A stretch of 64,000 bases of DNA, taken from contig NZ_JARVKY010000014.1 in the NCBI RefSeq assembly GCF_029813785.1, positions 1-64,000 of the forward strand. The letters are read 5' to 3'. The notes under the pieces are model-generated. The model searched no databases. It saw only the letters and a program-made list of their open reading frames with translations, and was not told the DNA's origin. Of this stretch, positions 58,494-64,000 are shown piece after piece. The DNA comes from Streptomyces sp. DH41. Lineage in GTDB: Bacteria; Actinomycetota; Actinomycetes; Streptomycetales; Streptomycetaceae. Within the stretch, counting starts at the first letter, position 1; every line of letters begins with the position of its first letter. The position numbers and the translations under genes were made by a program.

Positions 58494-58862
58494 ATGCGCG
58501 ACACATACGAGGAGACTCCCCGCGTCGAGCTCACCCCCGAGGCGGCCGCACTGCTGCGGCGGCTCCGCGAGACGCACGGCCCGCTGATGTTCCACCAGTC
58601 CGGCGGCTGCTGCGACGGCAGCGCCCCGATGTGCTACCCGGCCGGCGAGTTCCGCACCGGAGCCGCGGACGTCCTGCTCGCGGAGTTGGCCGTCGAGGGC
58701 GTCGGGGAGCCGGTGGCGTTCTGGATGTCGCGCAGTCAGTACGAGGTGTGGAGCCACACCAGACTGATCGTGGACGTGGTCGCGGGCCGGGGCAGCGGCT
58801 TCTCACTGGAGGCGCCCGAGGGGGTGCGCTTCCTCATCCGTTCCCGCGTCATCGACGCGTAG
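58494..58862 (+). CDS. DUF779 protein
   Basis: A 122-aa protein of the DUF779 family, often found beside aldehyde dehydrogenases, function unproven. Conserved core: LTPEAAALLRRLRETHGPLMFHQSGGCCDGSAPMC, whose Cys-rich stretch could bind metal, and FWMSRSQYEVWSHTRLIVDVV. I chose the ATG at 58494, which begins the conserved region; earlier in-frame ATG (58485) and GTG (58452) exist but none has a clear ribosome site. Divergent from the MarR gene. No aldehyde dehydrogenase neighbour is in the window. Confidence 0.75.
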   Translation: MRDTYEETPRVELTPEAAALLRRLRETHGPLMFHQSGGCCDGSAPMCYPAGEFRTGAADVLLAELAVEGVGEPVAFWMSRSQYEVWSHTRLIVDVVAGRGSGFSLEAPEGVRFLIRSRVIDA

Positions 58863-58936
58863 CGCACGCCCCGGGGCCACCGGCGCCTCGTTGCCTGCCA
58901 CCCCCTCCCGTCCACCGGCCGCCGGCCGTCCGCCGT

Positions 58937-59131
58937 CTACGGCCTGAGACTGCCGACGATGTCCGCCGTCGCGGTCAGACCGCTGTGGATGGTCGGTGCG
59001 ATGTTCGTACCGGCCAGATAGAAGCCGAGCAGCAGGCACACCAGCGCGTGCGAGACCTTCAGCCCGCCGTTGCGCAGGAAGATCACCGCCAGGACGGACA
59101 GCAACAGCACCACAGAGATGGAAATGGCCAT
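58937..59131 (-). CDS. Small membrane protein, two TM helices
   Basis: A 64-aa hydrophobic protein. The ATG at 59131 is supported by GGAGG six bases upstream. Two membrane segments are evident: ISISVVLLLSVLAVIFL and SHALVCLLLGFYLAGTNIA, separated by a short polar turn, with a polar tail. Such small proteins are widespread in Streptomyces and are annotated as hypothetical; possible roles include regulating membrane complexes. On the leftward strand, 115 bp beyond the phosphodiesterase-like gene. Confidence 0.75.
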   Translation of the reverse strand: MAISISVVLLLSVLAVIFLRNGGLKVSHALVCLLLGFYLAGTNIAPTIHSGLTATADIVGSLRP

Positions 59132-59246
59132 CGTCAACCTCCTCCGCCACGTCCACTTCGCGGCGTTCGGCCGTAAGTGTGGCGTAGCGGAGGGTTCGTC
59201 CGGGCGGCTGACCTGTCCTCCGAACGAGTACTGTTCCGTCGGCGTC

Positions 59247-60110
59247 CTACGCGTCCCGGTGGGAGTCGAGGAACGCCTCGAGGCCGGCGAGGTCGTCGGT
59301 GTTGAGGTGGTCGACGCCGGCGGCGAGCAGTTCGGTCCATACGGCGTCCCGCGCGGGGCCCGCCACGTCGGGCGTGGCCCAGAACCGCACCCGCTGCCCG
59401 CGGGAGTGCGCCGCGCCGACGATGTCCCGCAGCTTGCGCCGTTCGGCCGCCGGGAAGGCGCCCACGCCCTGCCAGGTGAAGTTGAGTGTCCAGTTGTCGC
59501 TGATCAGCGGGACGAAGGAAGCCGGTGCGGAGCTGCCGAGGTCGGTGAGGCGGCCGTCGTAGAAGGCCCGGCGCGTGCGCTGCGCCTCCATCGGCGCACG
59601 GGCCGCCCGGTTCCCGGAGATCACCGCGGTGACCGCGCCGGGGAAGACCCGCCCGTGGGCGTAGTTGGTGAACAGGTGCCTGTAGCGGCGCAGCTGACGG
59701 TCGAGCTCGAGGTACGTCGACGATCCCTCGGTCTTGAGGTCGATCAGGAGTTGCAGGGCGCGGCGGTCCCGCCGGTACACCCGGCCGTGCTGGGAGCGGA
59801 CGCGGGCGGCGAGGGGGGCGAGGTAGAGGGATTCCAACGTGCGGGCCGGGTCGAGGTCCTCGGGGTCGTGGGCGACGAGGAGTTGGCCGTCGACCAGGTA
59901 GATGTCGGCCTCGACGCTGCCGAAGCGGTGGTCGAGGGCGTCGAGGAGGGGGCGGGGGTGCTCGTAGTCGTTGTGGGCGTGGGCGCGCCACAACGGGCGC
60001 GGCCCGTGCCTGCCCTCGCTCGCCAGGGCGGTGCCTGCGGGCAGGGCGACCGCGCCGGCGAGGGCGGCGCCGAGAGTGGTGAGGGCTCTGCGTCGGGTGG
60101 TGAGGGCCAT
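59247..60110 (-). CDS. Exported phosphodiesterase-like protein (GDPD/PI-PLC fold)
   Basis: A 287-aa TIM-barrel phosphodiesterase-like protein. The N-terminus TTRRRALTTLGAALAGAV plus an ALA cleavage site is a twin-arginine (Tat) signal, so it acts outside the membrane. Visible catalytic-fold elements: RAHAHNDYEHPRPLLDALDHRFGSVEADIYLVDGQLLVAHD (His, Glu, Asp, His), then LQLLIDLKTEG. It resembles glycerophosphodiester phosphodiesterase/PI-PLC-like proteins annotated as altered-inheritance-of-mitochondria-6 type; the substrate is presumably a phosphodiester lipid headgroup. The ATG has AGGAAGG upstream. Confidence 0.85.
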   Translation of the reverse strand: MALTTRRRALTTLGAALAGAVALPAGTALASEGRHGPRPLWRAHAHNDYEHPRPLLDALDHRFGSVEADIYLVDGQLLVAHDPEDLDPARTLESLYLAPLAARVRSQHGRVYRRDRRALQLLIDLKTEGSSTYLELDRQLRRYRHLFTNYAHGRVFPGAVTAVISGNRAARAPMEAQRTRRAFYDGRLTDLGSSAPASFVPLISDNWTLNFTWQGVGAFPAAERRKLRDIVGAAHSRGQRVRFWATPDVAGPARDAVWTELLAAGVDHLNTDDLAGLEAFLDSHRDA

Positions 60111-60242
60111 GCTCTGCCTTCCTGGAAGTGCCGTACGGGACGCCTGTGAGTATGGGGTCCCGATGCCTTCGCAGAGCAGAGCCGTGCGGGGAGTTGGCCG
60201 GACCGCCGCCGGTCGTTCATCTCGTCCCACGGCGGGTACGGT

Positions 60243-60272
60243 CGATGCCCGCCCCTGGTGGGACGGGCATCG
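60243..60272. terminator. Terminator of acyl-CoA dehydrogenase operon
   Basis: Arms CGATGCCCG (60243-60251) and CGGGCATCG (60264-60272), extended inward by CCC/GGG after a mismatch, with a 4-nt loop. It lies 21 bp past the end of the operon in the leftward direction. Confidence 0.75.
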
Positions 60273-60293
60273 GCCGGGCAGGACGGCCGGACG

Positions 60294-61382
60294 TCAGGGT
60301 GCTCGCAGGTCGACCAGTTCGGCCAGCGCGTCCCGGTGGGTGCCCGCCGCGCCGTAGGCGATCGAGTCGGCCTTGGCGCGCTTCAGGTACAGGTGGACCG
60401 GGTGTTCCCACGTCATGCCGATGCCGCCGTGCAGTTGCACCGCCTCCTCCGCGGCGTGGACGGCGACCTGTCCCGCGTACGCCTGGGCCACGGCGACGGC
60501 CACGTCGGGCTCCTCGCCGGTCGCCAGCGCGTCGGCCGCGTTGCGGGCCGCGGCGCGCAGGCCGGCGACCTGAAGCCACAGCCCGGCGAGCCGGTGCTTG
60601 AGGGCCTGGAATCCGCCGACCTGGCGGTTGAACTGCTTGCGCTCCTTGAGGTAGCGGACCGTCTCGGTCAGCAGCCAGTCGGCGAGGCCCAGTTGCTCGG
60701 AGGCGAGCAGCCCGGCACCGGCCCGCAGCGCGCGCCGTACGGCGGGTCCGGCGTCGCCGAGCCGGCGCCCGGACGCGCCGTCGAGGGTCACGCGCGCCAC
60801 CGGCCGGGTGAGGTCCAGGGACACCTGCGGGGAGACGGTCGCGTCGGCGGCACGGACCGCGTACAGTCCCCCGTCGTCCGCGGGCACCAGCAGCACGTCG
60901 GCGACGGCCGCGTCGGCGATGCCGGTCAACTCCCCGTGCAGGCGTCCCTCTTCGAGCCGTACGTGCGGGACGGCACCGCCCGGCGCCACGTGCAGGCCGA
61001 CGGCGAGTGCGGCGATGGTCGTCGCGGACGCCAGTTCGGTGAGCAGGTCGTCGGCTCCGCAGGCCAGCAGCGCCTCGGTGGCGACGACGGCGCTCGTCAG
61101 GTAGGGCACCGGGGCGACCGCGCGTCCGAGCTCCTCCAGGACCACGGCGGCCTCCCGGTGGGTGGCGCCCTGGCCGCCCAGCTCCTCGGGGATCAGCAGG
61201 CCCGCCAGGCCCATCGAGTCGGAGAGCGCCTTCCACAGCGACACGTCGTGCGGGGCGGCCGACTCGGTGCGGGTGATGACGCCCGCCGGGTCGCAGCGGT
61301 CGGTGAGCAGGTCCCGGACGGCGGCGCGCAGCGCCTCTTCCTCCTCCGAGTAGAGAAGACCGGGTTCCGACTGTGCGCTCAT
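60294..61382 (-). CDS. Acyl-CoA dehydrogenase (third gene of operon)
   Basis: A 362-aa FAD-dependent acyl-CoA dehydrogenase-like protein, oxidising an acyl-CoA at alpha-beta. Motifs: SMGLAGLLIPEELGGQGATHREAAVVLEELG, YLKERKQFNRQVGGFQALKHRLAGLW, and VQLHGGIGMTWEHPVHLYLKRAK. The middle beta domain is short and less conserved. The ATG overlaps the upstream dehydrogenase stop (ATGA). Paired, dissimilar acyl-CoA dehydrogenases encoded together often form a heterotetramer, as in steroid side-chain catabolism in actinobacteria; that is a reasonable model here. Confidence 0.9.
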   Translation of the reverse strand: MSAQSEPGLLYSEEEEALRAAVRDLLTDRCDPAGVITRTESAAPHDVSLWKALSDSMGLAGLLIPEELGGQGATHREAAVVLEELGRAVAPVPYLTSAVVATEALLACGADDLLTELASATTIAALAVGLHVAPGGAVPHVRLEEGRLHGELTGIADAAVADVLLVPADDGGLYAVRAADATVSPQVSLDLTRPVARVTLDGASGRRLGDAGPAVRRALRAGAGLLASEQLGLADWLLTETVRYLKERKQFNRQVGGFQALKHRLAGLWLQVAGLRAAARNAADALATGEEPDVAVAVAQAYAGQVAVHAAEEAVQLHGGIGMTWEHPVHLYLKRAKADSIAYGAAGTHRDALAELVDLRAP

Positions 61383-62560
61383 CGGGCGAGGTCCTTCCAT
61401 GCGACGTCCTTGTCGGTGCGCGGTTCGGCGGGCAGGCCCAGGACGCGCTCGGCGACGATGTTCAGCAGGACCTCGCTGGTCCCGCCCTCGATGCTGTTGC
61501 CCTTGGAGCGCAGGTAGCGGTACCCGGCGTCGCGGCCGGTGAAGTCCACGTGCTCGGGGCGGCGCATGGTCCAGTCCTCGTACAGCAGGCCCTCCTCGCC
61601 GAGCAGTTCGACCTCCAGGCCGCTGATCTTCTGGTTGAGGCGGGCGAAGTTCAGCTTCATGCCGGCGCCCTCGGGGCCCGGCTGGCCGGCCACCAGCTGC
61701 TGCCGCAGGCGTACCCCGGTGAGGCGGGCGACCTCGGCCTCGACCCACAGGCCGAGCAGCCGCTGGTGCAGGTCGTGGGTGCGCAGTTCGGGGCGTTCCC
61801 GCCAGGTGGCGGCGATCTTGCCGATCATGCCGCCCTCGCGGGGGATCGGGGTTCCGCCGATGGCGACGCGCTCGTTGTTCAGCGTGGTCTGCGCGACCCG
61901 CCAGCCGTCGCCCCTCTCGCCGAGGCGGCGGGAGTCGGGGATGCGGACGTCGCTGAGGAACACCTCGTTGAACTCGGCCTCGCCGGTGATCTGGCGCAGT
62001 GGCCGGACCTCGACGCCGGGGTCGGTCATGTCGCACAGGAAGTAGGTGATGCCCCGGTGCTTGGGCAGGTCCGGGTCGGTGCGGGCGATGAGGATCGCCC
62101 AGCGGGCGAGGTGCGCGCTGGACGTCCACACCTTCTGCCCGTTGACGACCCAGTCCTCGCCCTCACGGACCGCCCGGGTGCCGAGCGCGGCCAGGTCGGA
62201 GCCGGCGCCCGGCTCGCTGAACAGCTGGCACCAGACCTCCTCGCCGGTCCACAGCGGGCGCAGGAGGCTGTGCTTCTGCTCCTCGGTGCCGTACTGGAGG
62301 ATGGTCGGGGCGGCCATGCCGAGGCCGATGCCGATGCGCCGGGGGTCGTTGTCGGGGGCGCCCGCGGCCGTCAGTTCGGCGTCCACGACGGCCTGGAGGG
62401 AACGGGGTGCGGCGAGCCCGCCGAGGCCCTCGGGGTAGTGCACCCAGGCCAGTCCGGCGTCGAAGCGGGCCCGGAGGAAGTCCAGGCGTTCGGTGGTGGC
62501 CGGTGGATGCGCGGCCAGCAACTCCTTGGTCCGGCGGCGCAGTTCCGCTGCGTCGGTCAT
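61379..62560 (-). CDS. Acyl-CoA dehydrogenase (second gene of operon)
   Basis: A 393-aa acyl-CoA dehydrogenase. Motifs: LAWVHYPEGLGGLAAPRSL, CQLFSEPGAGSDLAALGTRA (FAD/substrate signature), GQKVWTSSAHLARWAIL, and the C-terminal SKGNSIEGGTSEVLLNIVAERVLGLP. It is the middle gene, with both ends overlapping neighbours by 4 bp. Its partner at 60294 is different in sequence, supporting a two-subunit complex. The substrate could be a branched or cyclic acyl-CoA; the ETF partner is not in the window. Confidence 0.92.
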   Translation of the reverse strand: MTDAAELRRRTKELLAAHPPATTERLDFLRARFDAGLAWVHYPEGLGGLAAPRSLQAVVDAELTAAGAPDNDPRRIGIGLGMAAPTILQYGTEEQKHSLLRPLWTGEEVWCQLFSEPGAGSDLAALGTRAVREGEDWVVNGQKVWTSSAHLARWAILIARTDPDLPKHRGITYFLCDMTDPGVEVRPLRQITGEAEFNEVFLSDVRIPDSRRLGERGDGWRVAQTTLNNERVAIGGTPIPREGGMIGKIAATWRERPELRTHDLHQRLLGLWVEAEVARLTGVRLRQQLVAGQPGPEGAGMKLNFARLNQKISGLEVELLGEEGLLYEDWTMRRPEHVDFTGRDAGYRYLRSKGNSIEGGTSEVLLNIVAERVLGLPAEPRTDKDVAWKDLAR

Positions 62561-63537
62561 GCGGCGGCTCCCTTCTCCAGCTGTTCCGGTACGACGGCCA
62601 CCCGGCCGGTCGTTTTGCCGTCGGCGACGCGCTGCACCGCGTCCGCGGCTCCGTCGAGCGGCACCCGCTCGCTCACCAGCGGCTTGACGGCACCCCGCGC
62701 GGCCAGCTCGGTGAGCTGTTCGTGGCAGTGCTGGACCAGCTTCGGGTTCTTGGTGTTGTACAGGCCCCAGTGCAGGCCGAGGATCGCGTAGTTCTTCACC
62801 AGGGCGTGGTTCAGCGCGGCGCTGGGGATCGTGCCGCTCGCGAAGCCGACGACGACGATCCGGCCCTCGAAGGCGACGACCTTGGTGGACTGGGTGTATG
62901 CCTCGCCGCCCACCGGGTCGTAGATCACATCGGCGCCGCGGCCGCCTGTGGCCTCCTTGACCGCGGCGATGACGTCCTCGCCGCGCCGGTCGACGACCAC
63001 GTCGCAGCCCAGTTCGCGGGCGACGGCCGCCTTCTCGGGGCCGCCGACGACGCCGATGACGGTGGCGCCGGCGGCCTTGCCGAGCTGCACGGCCGCGCTG
63101 CCGACCCCGCCGGCGGCGGCGTGGACGAGCAGGGTCTCGCCGGCCTCCAGCCGGGCCCGGCGGTGCAGGCCGAACCAGCCGGTCTGGTATCCGATGTGCA
63201 GGGCGGCGGCCTCGGCGTCGTCCAGGGCGTCCGGCGCGGGCAGCAGGGCGCGGGCGTCCGCGACGGCGTACTGGGCGAAGCCGCCGTGCGGCAGCGCGGG
63301 GTTGGCGAGGACCCGGCGCCCGTCCTCGGTCTCGCCGCAGATCTCCACGCCCGGCGTGAAGGGCAGCTGCGGCTTGACCTGGTACTGGCCCCGGCACATC
63401 AGCGCGTCCGGGAAGTTGATGTTCGCGGCGCGGACCTTCAGCAGGACCTGGCCGTCGCCGGGTGTCGGCGGCGCCACGTCCGCGAGGCGCATCACCTCGC
63501 CCGGCTCGCCGTTCTCGTGCACCTGCCATGCCTGCAT
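62557..63537 (-). CDS. NADPH:quinone reductase-like MDR oxidoreductase
   Basis: A 326-aa zinc-independent medium-chain dehydrogenase of the quinone oxidoreductase group. Motifs: NINFPDALMCRGQYQVKP, GVEICGE, the nucleotide loop LLVHAAAGGVGSAAVQLGK, and VIYDPVGGEAYTQS. It is the first gene of the operon; the stop overlaps the next ATG. The catalytic zinc Cys/His set of alcohol dehydrogenases is absent, as expected for QOR. It likely reduces an enone or quinone in the same degradation route as the dehydrogenases. Confidence 0.9.
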   Translation of the reverse strand: MQAWQVHENGEPGEVMRLADVAPPTPGDGQVLLKVRAANINFPDALMCRGQYQVKPQLPFTPGVEICGETEDGRRVLANPALPHGGFAQYAVADARALLPAPDALDDAEAAALHIGYQTGWFGLHRRARLEAGETLLVHAAAGGVGSAAVQLGKAAGATVIGVVGGPEKAAVARELGCDVVVDRRGEDVIAAVKEATGGRGADVIYDPVGGEAYTQSTKVVAFEGRIVVVGFASGTIPSAALNHALVKNYAILGLHWGLYNTKNPKLVQHCHEQLTELAARGAVKPLVSERVPLDGAADAVQRVADGKTTGRVAVVPEQLEKGAAA

Positions 63538-63584
63538 GCGGGGCCTCCACCGACTGCGTCGTCCGACCGGGTCTCTCGCATACT

Positions 63585-63596
63585 AAGCGGTCGCTT
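63585..63596. promoter_or_regulatory. TetR-type palindrome AAGCG-GT-CGCTT before the oxidoreductase operon
   Basis: Five-base arms with a 2-bp centre, of the AAGCG/CGCTT kind found at TetR operators of actinobacterial lipid-catabolism genes. A leftward -10-like TAGTAT is adjacent, so binding would block the operon promoter. The TetR gene itself is not in the window. Confidence 0.5.
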
Positions 63597-63623
63597 GCCG
63601 ATCAGGGAACAGGTCGCGAGGAG

Positions 63624-64000
63624 TCACCCCCGCGTGGGCCGCGCCCGTACGTGCATCCGCTCCCCCTGCGGGCCGAACAGGCTGAGGAACTCGGCCGGCC
63701 CTTCCCCCGTCGACCCGAACCAGTGCGGCACCCTGGTGTCGAACTCCGCGGCCTCCCCCGCAGACAGCACCACATCGTGGTCGCCGAGCACGAGCCGCAG
63801 CCGACCGGAGAGGACGTAGAGCCACTCGTACCCCTCGTGGGTGCGCGGGTCCGGCTCCTCCTGCCGCGCGGGCTCCAGCACCTTGAACGCCTGGAGGCCG
63901 CCCGGCTGGCGGGTGAGGGGCCAGTGGGTGCGGCCGTGGCGCATGATCGGCTTGGCGCGTACCCGCGGGTCGCCGACCCGCGGGGCACCGACCAGCTCGT
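63624..64000 (-). CDS. XRE/cupin-type regulator, C-terminal part (cut by window edge)
   Basis: At least 125 codons lie in the window and the frame continues upstream of the edge. The visible part is a cupin sensor domain: GYEWLYVLSGRLRLVLGDHDVVLSAGEAAEFDTRVPHWFGS, followed by EFLSLFGPQGERMHV. The stretch ELVGAPRVGDPRVRAKPIM just before it is typical of the linker between an N-terminal XRE helix-turn-helix and the cupin. An internal ATG at 63944 is not the start. It is on the same strand as, and 87 bp upstream of, the oxidoreductase operon and may regulate it. Confidence 0.75.
   Translation of the reverse strand, partial: ELVGAPRVGDPRVRAKPIMRHGRTHWPLTRQPGGLQAFKVLEPARQEEPDPRTHEGYEWLYVLSGRLRLVLGDHDVVLSAGEAAEFDTRVPHWFGSTGEGPAEFLSLFGPQGERMHVRARPTRG

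Noticed and set aside
1..64000. tRNA, rRNA, riboswitch and insertion sequences
   Set aside because: Read by eye; no cloverleaf, rRNA core, transposase motif or terminal repeat pair was recognised. A tRNAscan or Infernal run would be decisive.

Overview
The window is very GC-rich, with GTG/ATG starts, translationally coupled genes (many GTGA/ATGA overlaps) and typical Streptomyces content: modular polyketide synthases, a bacterial terpene synthase, a CebR-type regulator with its operator, and a GH12 cellulase next to an AA10 lytic polysaccharide monooxygenase. I read it as a Streptomyces chromosome segment. No tRNA, rRNA, CRISPR array, transposase or insertion sequence was seen.

Region 1 (1-26897) is a specialised-metabolism neighbourhood. 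It opens with an oxidative/transport operon (partial FMN alpha-hydroxy-acid oxidase, divergent P450, cation/proton antiporter), followed by a convergent stand-alone acyl-AMP ligase. Then comes PKS1 (5176-13872: adenylation-ACP-KS-AT-DH-KR-ACP-TE, malonyl-type AT, one TTA codon) and PKS2 (14351-20845: KS-AT-DH-ER-KR-ACP with a Mas-like, methylmalonyl-type signature and no release domain). A geranylgeranyl-reductase-type flavoprotein follows. On the opposite strand lie a class I terpene synthase, a C20-type prenyl diphosphate synthase, a UbiB/ABC1 kinase-like protein and a charged coiled-coil protein. Polyketide/methyl-branched acyl and diterpenoid chemistry are therefore juxtaposed; whether they form one pathway or two is open.

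Region 2 (27380-37119) begins with a small PLAT-like protein. Next is a LysR-controlled aromatic catabolic operon: two FAH-family proteins, a cyclase-family hydrolase, a flavin monooxygenase, an amidohydrolase/decarboxylase and an extradiol dioxygenase. It decays into gene debris at 35418-35920, where a short ORF fuses remnants of an SDR and of both CoA-transferase subunits and is followed by an ABC-ATPase scrap. A SnoaL-like and a DUF2071 protein close the region.

Region 3 (37357-51869) holds a MerR HTH fused to two sliding-clamp domains behind a MerR-type promoter with a 19-bp spacer. It is followed by a five-gene operon: DUF4132, giant DUF4132, MoxR AAA+ ATPase, DUF5682-VWA fusion and SWIM zinc finger. 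This matches the enigmatic E. coli yehI-L-M-P-Q set and is the best candidate here for an undescribed system.

Region 4 (51934-55604) is a cellulose-utilisation island: a CebR-like LacI repressor, two CebR boxes, GH12-CBM2 endoglucanase (celB type) and AA10-CBM2 LPMO (celS2 type). Region 5 (55750-64000) contains small conserved proteins, a MarR/MFS efflux pair with a probable leaderless promoter, a secreted phosphodiesterase-like protein, a quinone oxidoreductase-acyl-CoA dehydrogenase operon with a TetR-type palindrome, and a partial cupin regulator at the edge.
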